A stretch of DNA of 64,000 bases from Streptomyces sp. CA-278952 (GCF_028747205.1 NZ_CP112880.1:5580001-5644000); one strand, 5' to 3'. Positions 8,308 through 18,535 are shown, counted from the stretch's first letter. Made by a program: numbers and translations. The notes: generated by a model not told the origin, from the letters alone.

Positions 8308-8925
8308 ATGGGAGAGCAGGAAGTGCCTACCGGCCCCGGCAAACGCCGCATCGGCGTGATGGGCGGGACATTCGACCCGATCCACCATGGACACCTGGTG
8401 GCGGCCAGTGAAGTGGCCGCCCAGTTCCATCTCGACGAGGTCGTCTTCGTCCCGACCGGGCAGCCGTGGCAGAAGAGCCACAAGAAGGTCTCCCCGGCCG
8501 AGGACCGCTATCTGATGACGGTCATCGCCACCGCGTCCAACCCGCAGTTCTCCGTCAGCCGGAGTGACATCGACCGTGGCGGACCGACGTACACCATCGA
8601 TACGCTGCGGGATCTGCGCGAGGTCCACGGCGACGCGGACCTCTTCTTCATCACCGGCGCCGACGCGTTGTCCCAGATCCTCACCTGGCGCGACGCGGAG
8701 GAGTTGTTCTCGCTCTCCCACTTCATCGGTGTGACCCGCCCGGGTCACGTGCTCACGGACGACGGGCTGCCCGAGGGCGGTGTCTCCCTCGTGGAGGTGC
8801 CCGCGCTGGCGATCTCGTCCACGGACTGCCGTGAGAGGGTCGCGCAGGGGGAGCCGGTCTGGTACCTGGTGCCGGACGGCGTGGTCCGCTACATCGACAA
8901 GCGCCAGCTGTACCGCGGCGAATGA
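8308..8925 (+). CDS. nadD: Nicotinate-nucleotide adenylyltransferase
   Basis: NadD (205 aa) adenylates nicotinate mononucleotide to deamido-NAD in NAD synthesis, in the cytoplasm. The nucleotidyltransferase motif [11 protein letters not shown] is at residues 19-29 and the C-terminal [10 protein letters not shown] segment is the second family signature. The ATG at 8308 lacks a ribosome site; TAGGCT at 8294-8299 lies 8 nt upstream, suggesting a leaderless or nearly leaderless transcript. The gene order nadD - LCP protein - rsfS - histidine phosphatase is typical of Streptomyces. The LCP gene follows after 19 bp with its own ribosome site. Confidence 0.95.
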   Translation: MGEQEVPTGPGKRRIGVMGGTFDPIHHGHLVAASEVAAQFHLDEVVFVPTGQPWQKSHKKVSPAEDRYLMTVIATASNPQFSVSRSDIDRGGPTYTIDTLRDLREVHGDADLFFITGADALSQILTWRDAEELFSLSHFIGVTRPGHVLTDDGLPEGGVSLVEVPALAISSTDCRERVAQGEPVWYLVPDGVVRYIDKRQLYRGE

Positions 8926-8944
8926 GCCACGGAGAGGGGCACCG

Positions 8945-10762
8945 GTGAACGACCGCCAGAACCCGTACGACCCGTACTACCAAGAGCCGCAGATCATCGG
9001 CTACGACGCGTACGGGCAGCCGGTCTACCAGCAGCAGGGGCAGCAGCAGTACGACCAGCCGGGCGGCCAGTACGACCAGCAGGGCCAGGGGCACGACCCC
9101 TACGCAGCACAGCCGGGTCAAGGGCACCGGACCGAGGACACCGGCTACGGCTACGACGCGTACGGCAACCCCCAGCAGCAGCCCCGGGGTTACGACCCCT
9201 ACGTCGCTCCGCATCCGGGCCAGGCGCCTCAGCCGCCCCGGACGCAGCAGGGCCAGGGCCCGGACCAGGGGTACGGCTACGGCTCCTACACCGACTACGG
9301 GTACGCCACCGGGCAGCAGCCCGCCGCCGTCGACACCGGCCAGCACTGGAGCATCCCGCAGCAGGGCGCGGCCCCCGCGCCGGAACAGGCCCCGCAGCAG
9401 CCTCCCACTCAGCATCCGCAGCAGACACAGCAGTCACAGCGGTCGGCGGAAGACGCGGCGGAGCCGGACGCGGAGCCCGCGCTCCCGGGGCAGCGCAAGC
9501 CCGTCCCCGACTACCGCACCGAGCAGTTCTCGTTCATCGAGGAGCCCGACGAGGACTCCGAAGACGTCATCGACTGGCTGAAGTTCACCGAGAGCCGCAG
9601 CGAGCGGCGCGAGGAGGCACGGCGCAAGGGCCGCAACCGGATGGTCGCCCTGATAGTCGTCGCCGTTCTCGTCGTCGTCGGCGGGGCCGGCTATCTCTGG
9701 TCCGCCGACATGATCCCGGGCCTGTCCGGATCGGACGAGAAGAAGGCCGTGGCCGCAGGCGCGCAGCAGCGCGACATGATGGTGGTGCACCTGCACGACA
9801 CGAAGAAGGGCGGCACCTCGACGGCGCTGCTCGTCGACAACGCCACCACCAAGCAGGGCACCACCGTCCTGCTGCCGAACTCCCTCGCCGTCGCCTCCGA
9901 CGACGGAACCACCACCACACTCGGCAAGTCCGTCGAGGACGACGGCAGGACCGGCACCCGGGAGGCGATCGACACCCTCCTGGGCACCCGGATCACCGGC
10001 ACCTGGCGGCTGGACACCCCGTACCTGGAGAACCTCGTCGAGCTGGTCGGCAACATCGAGGTCGACACCGACACCGATGTGCCGGGCGCGAAGAAGGGTG
10101 AATCGCCCCTGGTGAACAAGGGCGAGGGCCAGACGCTCAGCGGCGCGATGGCCGTCGCGTACGCCACGTACCGTGCGCCGGGGGAGCCCGAGGCCAAGCA
10201 GCTGACGCGGTTCGGCGAGGTCATGCGGGCCACGCTGCGCAAGATCTCCGAGGATCCCAAGGCCGCGACCGTCACCATCGAGACGCTGCTCCAGGTGCTG
10301 GACCCGTCGCTGCCCGAGAAGGACCTCGGGGCCTCGCTCGCCAAGCTGGCCTCGCGTGCCAAGGTCGGCGACTACAAGACGGCCCTCCTGCCGGTCCAGG
10401 AGGACGGCACGCTCACCGAGGCGGACACCCGCGACGTCGTCAAGGACATCCTCGGCGGCACGGTGAAGGCCCCCGAGGCGGGAGCTCCGCTCCGGGTCGC
10501 CGTCCGCAACGCCACCGGGAACGAGAAGGCCGCGGCAGCCGCCCGGGTCCAGCTGGTCAACGGCGGTTACGCCTTCGTTGACAGCGGCAAGGCAGGGGCC
10601 GAGAAGTCGTCCGTCGTGCTCTACCGGTCCGCCGAGGACAAGGAGAAGGCCGTCGAGGTGGCCAAGACCCTGGGCCTCGCCGCGGGTGACGTGAAGAAGG
10701 GCGAGCCGGCCGCCAACGCCGACGTGTCCGCGGTCCTCGGACAGGACTACGAGGTCCCGTAG
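8945..10762 (+). CDS. LCP-like cell-wall glycopolymer protein with LytR_C tail (PdtA-type)
   Basis: A 605-aa protein. Residues 1 to about 210 are a Gln/Tyr/Gly/Pro-rich low-complexity cytoplasmic tail with recurring YDPY and GYDAYG units. A transmembrane helix follows (about 234-257), then an extracytoplasmic LCP-like region and a C-terminal LytR_C domain (about 515-600). LCP enzymes attach undecaprenyl-linked glycopolymers to peptidoglycan. The position next to nadD corresponds to SCO2578, described as PdtA, needed for spore-wall polydiglycosylphosphate in S. coelicolor (from memory). Oddly, the usual IPRD arginine motif is not evident: the matching place reads VLLPNSLAV. The GTG at 8945 follows GGAGAGGGG. 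A hairpin terminator follows. Confidence 0.8.
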   Translation: MNDRQNPYDPYYQEPQIIGYDAYGQPVYQQQGQQQYDQPGGQYDQQGQGHDPYAAQPGQGHRTEDTGYGYDAYGNPQQQPRGYDPYVAPHPGQAPQPPRTQQGQGPDQGYGYGSYTDYGYATGQQPAAVDTGQHWSIPQQGAAPAPEQAPQQPPTQHPQQTQQSQRSAEDAAEPDAEPALPGQRKPVPDYRTEQFSFIEEPDEDSEDVIDWLKFTESRSERREEARRKGRNRMVALIVVAVLVVVGGAGYLWSADMIPGLSGSDEKKAVAAGAQQRDMMVVHLHDTKKGGTSTALLVDNATTKQGTTVLLPNSLAVASDDGTTTTLGKSVEDDGRTGTREAIDTLLGTRITGTWRLDTPYLENLVELVGNIEVDTDTDVPGAKKGESPLVNKGEGQTLSGAMAVAYATYRAPGEPEAKQLTRFGEVMRATLRKISEDPKAATVTIETLLQVLDPSLPEKDLGASLAKLASRAKVGDYKTALLPVQEDGTLTEADTRDVVKDILGGTVKAPEAGAPLRVAVRNATGNEKAAAAARVQLVNGGYAFVDSGKAGAEKSSVVLYRSAEDKEKAVEVAKTLGLAAGDVKKGEPAANADVSAVLGQDYEVP

Positions 10763-10775
10763 CCCGCCCGGGACC

Positions 10776-10803
10776 ACCGGTCGGCGCTCCGGCGCCGGCC
10801 GGT
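10776..10803 (+). terminator. Hairpin downstream of the LCP-like gene
   Basis: ACCGGTCGGCGC (10776-10787) pairs with GCGCCGGCCGGT (10792-10803), with one G-U pair and a 4-nt loop, 14 bp after the stop. No U-tract. Confidence 0.55.
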
Positions 10804-10822
10804 ATCCGCCTCCGGACCCCGC

Positions 10823-10891
10823 CCGGGATACGCAGTGAACCCTGACCGAGAAACACAGTGAACCCCGACCGGGAAACGCAGTAAGGCTCTG
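10823..10891. repeat. Three tandem 23-bp direct repeats upstream of rsfS
   Basis: Units at 10823-10845, 10846-10868 and 10869-10891 share the pattern CCGGGAAACGCAGTGAACCC with a few changes; the third diverges at its end. The exact 23-bp spacing and the position 55-125 bp upstream of the rsfS start make them operator or iteron-like. Confidence 0.6.
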
Positions 10892-10946
10892 TCGGCGGTC
10901 CGTGAGACCCTAGAGGTTGCATCCGACCGCCGACGAAAGCCTGCAT

Positions 10947-11378
10947 GTGACCGCCACGGACCGCTCCATCGAGCTCATCAACGCCGCCGCTCAGGCGGCC
11001 GCCGACCGGCTCGCGCACGACATCATCGCCTACGACGTCAGCGATGTGCTGTCGATCACCGACGCCTTCCTGCTCGCCTCGGCCCCCAACGACCGCCAGG
11101 TCAAGTCGATCGTCGACGAGATCGAGGAGCAGCTCCAGAAGGAGCTCGGCGTCAAGCCGGTGCGCCGCGAGGGCGACCGCGACGCCCGCTGGATTCTCCT
11201 CGACTACGTCGACATCGTCATCCACGTCCAGCACAGCGAGGAGCGCGTCTTCTACGCGCTGGAGCGCCTGTGGAAGGACTGCCCGGAGATCGCCCTCCCC
11301 GAGGACGCGGTCAAGACCCGTGGCAAGGCCGAGGAGCACGCACAGCTCAACGGCGGCACGGAAGGTGACCAGAGCTGA
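10947..11378 (+). CDS. rsfS: Ribosome silencing factor RsfS
   Basis: RsfS (143 aa; RsfA/Iojap family) binds ribosomal protein L14 and blocks 30S-50S joining under starvation. The family core is clear: DIIAYDVSDVLSITDAF, APNDRQVKSIVDEIEE, and REGDRDARWILLDYVDIVIHV. I start at GTG 10947 because the conserved sequence (TATDRSIELI) begins there; a TTG at 10917 in frame would add 10 residues. A CCTAGAGG stretch near 10910 may include the -10, with three 23-bp repeats farther upstream. The stop overlaps the apparent CTG start of the next gene, indicating translational coupling. Confidence 0.93.
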   Translation: MTATDRSIELINAAAQAAADRLAHDIIAYDVSDVLSITDAFLLASAPNDRQVKSIVDEIEEQLQKELGVKPVRREGDRDARWILLDYVDIVIHVQHSEERVFYALERLWKDCPEIALPEDAVKTRGKAEEHAQLNGGTEGDQS

Positions 11379-12028
11379 ACGGCAGCAGCAGCGGCACGGG
11401 CCGCAGGATCGTCCTCTGGCGGCACGGCCAGACGGCGTGGAACCTGGAGCGCCGTTTCCAGGGCTCCACGGACATCGAGCTCACCGAGGCCGGCGTCGGG
11501 CAGGCCCGCCGCGCCGCCCGGCTGCTCGCTTCGCTGAAGCCGGACGCCATCGTCGCCTCCGACCTGCGACGGGCGGCGGCCACGGCTGCCGAGCTCTCCG
11601 CCGTCAGCGGCCTCTCCGTCGCCCACGACGCCGCACTCCGTGAGACGTACGCCGGTGCCTGGCAGGGGCTGACCCACCAGGAGATCGTCGAGCGCTTCGG
11701 TGATCAGTACGCGGCGTGGAAGCGCGGAGAGCCCGTGCGCCGCGGCGGCGGCGAGCTGGAGACCGAGGTCGCCGACCGGGCGGCTCCGGTCGTTCTGGAG
11801 CACGCCGAGAAGCTTCCGGAGAACGGCACGCTCGTCGTGGTCAGCCACGGCGGCACGATCAGGACGACGATCGGCCGGCTGCTGGGCCTGGAGTCGCATC
11901 ACTGGGAAGGGCTCGGCGGACTGTCCAACTGCTGCTGGTCCGTCCTCGGCGAGGGTGCGCGCGGCTGGCGTCTGCTGGAACACAACGCCGGAACGCTCCC
12001 CGAGCCGGTCCTCGGCGACGACGACTAG
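11375..12028 (+). CDS. Histidine phosphatase family protein (phosphoglycerate-mutase-like), apparent CTG start
   Basis: A 217-aa histidine phosphatase: the catalytic histidine is in LWRHGQTAWN (H17) and the second histidine in VVSHGGTIRTT (H158). Such enzymes remove phosphate from small molecules; the substrate here is unknown. The frame has a TGA at 11366-11368, and before the RHG motif the only usual or near-cognate initiator is CTG at 11375, which overlaps the rsfS stop (CTGA) and has GGAAGG 9 nt upstream. The next GTG in frame is 11735, deep inside the domain and past the catalytic site. So initiation at CTG is strongly implied. It forms an operon with rsfS. Confidence 0.88.
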   Translation: MNGSSSGTGRRIVLWRHGQTAWNLERRFQGSTDIELTEAGVGQARRAARLLASLKPDAIVASDLRRAAATAAELSAVSGLSVAHDAALRETYAGAWQGLTHQEIVERFGDQYAAWKRGEPVRRGGGELETEVADRAAPVVLEHAEKLPENGTLVVVSHGGTIRTTIGRLLGLESHHWEGLGGLSNCCWSVLGEGARGWRLLEHNAGTLPEPVLGDDD

Positions 12029-12090
12029 ACGCCGTCCGGAGGCAGTGGAGAGGCCGTTCGCGGGCCGTCCTCGGGCGGCCCGGGCCGGAT

Positions 12091-12120
12091 TTCACTTTCC
12101 GGCCGGTCGCAGGCTAAAGT
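12091..12120 (+). promoter_or_regulatory. Promoter of the first tRNA-Ala gene
   Basis: TTCACT (12091-12096), an 18-nt spacer and TAAAGT (12115-12120) form a plausible sigma-70-type promoter about 48 nt before the tRNA. Confidence 0.45.
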
Positions 12121-12167
12121 TCTTCTTGTTCGCAGCGCGGAAACGCAGGGAAACAACAGCGAACAGC

Positions 12168-12240
12168 GGGGCTATAGCTCAGTTGGTAGAGCGCCTGCAT
12201 GGCATGCAGGAGGTCAGGAGTTCAATTCTCCTTAGCTCCA
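12168..12240 (+). tRNA. tRNA-Ala (anticodon GGC)
   Basis: A 73-nt cloverleaf. The acceptor strands GGGGCTA and TAGCTCC pair with a G3-U70 wobble, the alanine identity element. The D-arm (TAGCTCAGTTGGTAGAG) and T-loop (TTCAATT) are standard. The anticodon stem CCTGC/GCAGG encloses ATGGCAT, giving anticodon GGC. The 3' CCA is not encoded. It is identical to the copy at 12931. Confidence 0.98.
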
Positions 12241-12247
12241 CAATCAG

Positions 12248-12275
12248 GATCCCGTCCCCACCAGGGGGCGGGATC
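12248..12275 (+). terminator. Terminator after the first tRNA-Ala
   Basis: GATCCCGTCCCC (12248-12259) pairs with GGGGGCGGGATC (12264-12275) with one G-U pair, followed by TTCTG. Confidence 0.75.
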
Positions 12276-12372
12276 TTCTGTATAGGGAGCACCGCGCGGG
12301 CTGACCCCCTTGCGGGGCCATGGCAGAATCGGAACGCCGGAGGGGGCGACGTACCGATCGGGAGGGAGCGCG

Positions 12373-12561
12373 ATGCCTGCGAGTCGCGAACACGTCCCCG
12401 ACCAGCCTCTTGTCGCCGCCCTGCCCCCCGACCCCGTACCGCTCGAAGATCGATCCCGCCTCGGCTGTCCGTCCTGCGGTTCGTCCCACGTGGCCCAGGT
12501 TCTGGGTGACAACGGAGGGGTCTCCTACGTGTGCACGGCCTGCGGCCACAGCTGGAGCTGA
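12373..12561 (+). CDS. Small zinc-ribbon protein
   Basis: A 62-aa protein from ATG 12373 with GGAGGGAGC just upstream. Its C-terminal half holds two CxxC knuckles (CPSCGSSHVAQ and CTACGHSWS) about 20 residues apart, a small zinc ribbon like those in transcription factors or rubredoxin-type domains. The first 30 residues are proline-rich and probably unstructured. A second zinc-binding small protein begins 3 bp after the stop, so the two are translationally coupled. Function unknown. Confidence 0.72.
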   Translation: MPASREHVPDQPLVAALPPDPVPLEDRSRLGCPSCGSSHVAQVLGDNGGVSYVCTACGHSWS

Positions 12562-12564
12562 CTG

Positions 12565-12798
12565 ATGGGTGCACACAGGCGTAAGTGCGACTGGTGCGGC
12601 AGCGGTACGCCCATCGTCAGGGACATGGACCCGGTCAACGCGGAGTACCAGTACTGGTGCGAGGAATGCGCGCGGGCGCTGATCATAAAAGGCGACCCCA
12701 TCGAGACCTACCGGGAGCTGGAAGGGGAGCCGATCTACGGGCGGCTCCTGGAGGAGCACTGCACCCTCAAGCGCTTCTACTCCTTCGCGACCGCCTGA
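12565..12798 (+). CDS. Small conserved protein with two CxxC motifs
   Basis: A 77-aa protein. CDWCGSG near residue 8 and CEECARA near residue 33 form a likely zinc site. The rest is charged and helical. The ATG at 12565 follows the previous stop by 3 nt (coupled translation), and the GC3 codon bias supports expression. Both genes are sandwiched between two identical tRNA-Ala genes. I do not recognise a named family. Confidence 0.72.
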   Translation: MGAHRRKCDWCGSGTPIVRDMDPVNAEYQYWCEECARALIIKGDPIETYRELEGEPIYGRLLEEHCTLKRFYSFATA

Positions 12799-12860
12799 CC
12801 TGCGGCTGACGATCCACTGTTCGGGATGAATCGGGCGTATCGGTGCGGACCGGAAACGAT

Positions 12861-12889
12861 TTGGTGAAGCACCGGGGGGACCGTGTAAT
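12861..12889 (+). promoter_or_regulatory. Promoter of the second tRNA-Ala gene
   Basis: TTGGTG (12861-12866), a 17-nt spacer and TGTAAT (12884-12889) make a good consensus-like promoter about 41 nt before the tRNA. Confidence 0.6.
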
Positions 12890-12930
12890 GTTCTCGATGT
12901 CGCCAAGGGAAACCGGGCGGCACGCAGCAA

Positions 12931-13003
12931 GGGGCTATAGCTCAGTTGGTAGAGCGCCTGCATGGCATGCAGGAGGTCAGGAGTTCAATTCTCCTTAGCT
13001 CCA
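12931..13003 (+). tRNA. tRNA-Ala (anticodon GGC), second copy
   Basis: It is base-for-base identical to the tRNA at 12168-12240, including G3-U70 and anticodon GGC, and CCA is not encoded. It has its own promoter and its own terminator, so it is not co-transcribed with the first copy by necessity. Confidence 0.98.
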
Positions 13004-13017
13004 CAAGATCGGCAGTG

Positions 13018-13054
13018 AAGAAGCGGGTCACCCGGATCGGGTGGCCCGCTTCTT
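13018..13054 (+). terminator. Terminator after the second tRNA-Ala
   Basis: A 16-bp stem: AAGAAGCGGGTCACCC (13018-13033) pairs with GGGTGGCCCGCTTCTT (13039-13054) with one G-U pair, followed by CTGTTC. Confidence 0.8.
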
Positions 13055-13463
13055 CTGTTCGGATCACGCCTGTCCGGATTTACGTCTGTCCGGATCGGCT
13101 TCGGCCTGAGATCAGCCGCGTCCACTGCCCAGCGCTCGTCGGCCCGTGGCAGGCAGGGCGGGTCGCTGCTCGGCCGGCGGTGTGCGGCGAGGTCGGCGGG
13201 AAGCCCCGGCTTGCACGGACCGCACTGCCCGGCGGTCTCGGCGGCCGGCCAGTCGGCTATCCGGAGGGGCTCGCCGAGCGGGCAGGTGTCCGGCCTTTCG
13301 GCAATGCGGTCCCGTTGCCGCACGCCAGGACGCCCCCTACCAACCAGTACGGGCTTTGCTCGGTTGCCCCGAAAGGGGGCGGTACGCGGAGTGACCCCGC
13401 TCCCCGGGCGTTCCCTCCGCCGGGCGGCCGCCCGGCTCCCCGCTCCCTTCCAGGCCCTTGCGG
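13055..13463. other. Gene-free stretch between tRNA-Ala and the leuS leader
   Basis: About 410 bp without a supportable gene. Frames crossing it have no ribosome site, run into the tRNA or into leuS in another frame, and lack the usual GC3 pattern. I see no other structured element except the leuS promoter at its end. Confidence 0.6.
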
Positions 13464-13478
13464 TACCCTGACGCCATG
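13464..13478 (+). promoter_or_regulatory. Leaderless promoter of the leuS leader peptide
   Basis: TACCCT (13464-13469), 6 nt, then ATG at 13476. Same hexamer and spacing as at 4744 and 5437. Confidence 0.55.
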
Positions 13479-13514
13479 CGTGCCGTACGCCTTCTGCTTA
13501 GCGAGCCGCGCTGA
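13476..13514 (+). CDS. leuS leader peptide (MRAVRLLLSEPR)
   Basis: A 12-codon ORF with three consecutive leucine codons (CTT CTG CTT, 13491-13499) immediately upstream of leucyl-tRNA synthetase. It begins at the predicted transcription start. Its last codons form the left arm of a 10-bp stem (13505-13514 with 13548-13557), and a terminator-like hairpin with a T-run follows. This is the arrangement of a ribosome-stalling attenuator sensing charged tRNA-Leu. It resembles the leuA leader at 60842 in this window. Confidence 0.7.
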   Translation: MRAVRLLLSEPR

Positions 13515-13583
13515 ACAGTCCCGACCGGTGAGAACGCCTGGTCGGAGTCAGCGCGGCGTCCCCTCCTGTGCGAGGGGATTTTT
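13505..13583 (+). promoter_or_regulatory. leuS attenuator-like structure
   Basis: Stem 1 pairs 13505-13514 with 13548-13557; an inner stem pairs CCGACC (13521-13526) with GGTCGG (13540-13545). Two nt later CCCCTC (13560-13565) pairs with GAGGGG (13572-13577) and is followed by ATTTTT, an intrinsic terminator form rare in this GC-rich DNA. The antiterminator partner is not obvious by eye. Confidence 0.65.
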
Positions 13584-13624
13584 CGTTTCCCCGGCAGATG
13601 ACGATCGATGGAGCTTTGAGGATC

Positions 13625-16498
<2,874 letters not shown>

Positions 16499-16540
16499 CG
16501 GTCCCTGTGCGTGGTGAGGGCGTGGTGAGGGCCATCCCCT

Positions 16541-16590
16541 ACGGGCAGGTTGGGGGTTCCGAAGGAACCCTCGGCCTGCCCGTTCCGTTT
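16541..16590 (+). terminator. Strong terminator after leuS
   Basis: ACGGGCAGG (16541-16549) pairs with CCTGCCCGT (16575-16583), extended by GGGTTCC/GGAACCC inside, followed by TCCGTTT. Confidence 0.8.
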
Positions 16591-16645
16591 ACGGTGGAGG
16601 GGGCGACCGGTATCGGCGGCCGCATCGAGATATCGAGGGGCATTC

Positions 16646-17431
16646 ATGGAAGCCGCGATCACGATCCTGGCGTTGCTCTTGGTCGCGTTCGTCGCGCTGG
16701 GCGTCTACGCGACAGTGAAGGCCGTCGGTGCGGCCAAACGAGGCGTGGACCGCACGATCACGCAGGCTCGGCGCACCGTGGAGGACACCACCCTCCGGGC
16801 CAAGAGCTTCGGGCAGACGGGCGTCGCCGGCGAGCTGGCGCAGCTCCGGCTCGCCCTGCGCACCTCGATGCGCGCCACACAGGACGCGCTGCACGCAGGC
16901 GCCGCCGAGGACGCGTCCCTGGCGGAGTCCGTGGCACTGTTCCGCAGGCTGAGCGAGCATGGTCTCGAACTGGACGACGAGCTGAAGCGGCTGGAGCGCG
17001 AGCCGGACCGGGCGACGGTCTCGGGCCTGCTGCCCAAGCTGAGGGAGCGCACGCAGCGGATCACGCACTCGGCGGAGTCGCTGCGCTGGGCGGCGCGGGA
17101 CAGGGCGCGGCAGTTCGCCGACGACGACCTGGACGCGCTGAACGCGCAGATCGACATCGAGGCCGGCGCGCTGCGGCACTGGACCGTCGAGGAGCCGTCG
17201 CAGGCATCGGGCGCGGCGGCACCCGCCTCGACACCGGGCCAGGGCCCCGGGACGGACTGGCCCGAGCCGGCCGCCTCGGCGGACTTCTCGGCCGGGAACA
17301 GCAGCACGGCCGACCAGGCGTGGTCCGGACCGGCCCGCGAGGAGAGCCCGCAGGCGATCACCGCCCCGGACCCGCGGCTGCGCACCACCTACCCCTGGCA
17401 GAAGTCCACCCGGCCGGAAACGACGAACTGA
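16646..17431 (+). CDS. Membrane-anchored helical protein of unknown function
   Basis: A 261-aa protein with an N-terminal transmembrane helix (about residues 3-25, AAITILALLLVAFVALGVYA) followed by roughly 160 residues of charged, alanine/leucine-rich helix predicted to be coiled-coil, then a disordered Pro/Ser/Ala tail ending in TYPWQKSTR. The ATG at 16646 follows GAGGGG; a start at 16550 in frame would place the first residues in the leuS terminator. It is conserved between leuS and degV in Streptomyces as I remember. The build is that of a membrane-tethered cytoplasmic coil; no enzymatic motif is seen. Confidence 0.75.
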   Translation: MEAAITILALLLVAFVALGVYATVKAVGAAKRGVDRTITQARRTVEDTTLRAKSFGQTGVAGELAQLRLALRTSMRATQDALHAGAAEDASLAESVALFRRLSEHGLELDDELKRLEREPDRATVSGLLPKLRERTQRITHSAESLRWAARDRARQFADDDLDALNAQIDIEAGALRHWTVEEPSQASGAAAPASTPGQGPGTDWPEPAASADFSAGNSSTADQAWSGPAREESPQAITAPDPRLRTTYPWQKSTRPETTN

Positions 17432-17540
17432 CGCACGCGCGACGGCTCCGGCGCATCCCCGACCCGGCCGGATACGCTCCCAAGCGGCCATGAATGATCA
17501 GAGGGCCGGGGCCGGGCTGCCGCACTCCCACCATGCCAGG

Positions 17541-17556
17541 TAACCTCCGGCTCATG
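17541..17556 (+). promoter_or_regulatory. Leaderless promoter of degV
   Basis: TAACCT (17541-17546), 7 nt, then the ATG at 17554, with no ribosome site. Confidence 0.5.
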
Positions 17557-18399
17557 TCCCGCCATGTCGCTATCGTCACCGATTCCACGGCCTACCTGCC
17601 GCGCCCGACGATGGAACGGCACGGCATCACCGCAGTGCCGCTGACCGTCGTCCTGGGCGACCGGGCGCTGGAGGAGGGCACGGAGATCTCGGCACGCTCG
17701 CTCGCCCAGGCTCTGCAGAAACGCCACTCCGTGACCACGTCCCGCCCCAGCCCCGAGGTCTTCGCCGCGGCCTACCGAACGGCGGCCGAGGGCGGCGCGG
17801 ACGCGGTGGTGTCGCTGCACCTGTCCTCGGAGTTCTCCGGCACGTACGACGCCGCGCTGCTCGCGGCGGCGGACGCCCCCGTTCCCGTACGTGTGGTGGA
17901 CACCGGCATGGTCGCCATGGCCCTGGGCTTCTGCGCTCTGGCGGCTGCGGAGACCGCCGAGGCGGGCGGCGGCCTGGACGAGGCGGTGTCGGCCGCGGAG
18001 AAGCGGGCCGCCGGCACCTCGGCGTATTTCTATGTCGACACGCTCGACTATCTGCGCCGGGGCGGACGCATCGGTACGGCGCAGGCCCTGCTGGGATCCG
18101 CGCTGGCGGTGAAACCGATCCTGGAACTCGACGCGGGACGGATCGAGATGCTGGAGAAGGTGCGGACGGCGTCCAAGGCCATTGCCCGCCTGGAGGAGAT
18201 CGTCGCCGAGCGGGCGGGGGCGGCCCCGGTGGACATCGCCGTCCACCACCTCGCCGCCCCGGAGCGTGCGGAGCGCCTGGCCGAGCGGCTGCGCGAGCGC
18301 GTTCCCGGCCTGGTCGACCTCCACGTCAGCGAGGTCGGCGCGGTGATCGGGGCGCACACGGGGCCGGGGCTGCTCGGCGCGGTGATCTCCCTGCGGTGA
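17554..18399 (+). CDS. DegV family fatty-acid-binding protein
   Basis: A 281-aa DegV/FakB-type protein. These bind a fatty acid and present it to a FakA-type kinase. Family marks: VTDSTAYLP at the N-terminus (conserved TDS), HLSSEFSGTYDAAL, and a C-terminal IGAHTGPGLLGAV segment. ATG 17554 is chosen because the conserved strand begins directly after it and TAACCT lies 7 nt upstream; an earlier frame start at 17494 would add 20 unsupported residues. No FakA gene is visible in the window. comEA follows after 136 bp. Confidence 0.92.
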   Translation: MSRHVAIVTDSTAYLPRPTMERHGITAVPLTVVLGDRALEEGTEISARSLAQALQKRHSVTTSRPSPEVFAAAYRTAAEGGADAVVSLHLSSEFSGTYDAALLAAADAPVPVRVVDTGMVAMALGFCALAAAETAEAGGGLDEAVSAAEKRAAGTSAYFYVDTLDYLRRGGRIGTAQALLGSALAVKPILELDAGRIEMLEKVRTASKAIARLEEIVAERAGAAPVDIAVHHLAAPERAERLAERLRERVPGLVDLHVSEVGAVIGAHTGPGLLGAVISLR

Positions 18400-18535
18400 T
18401 CTGCTCCCGCTGATCTCCCCGCGGTGAGCGGGATTTCACCCCGTGGAGTGGTCGAGTTGTCCACAACCGCCGGTCTCTCCACAGGAATCGGCGCTGCTCA
18501 GCGGGTTCGGGCGGATGTGCCTAACGTCGTGAGGC

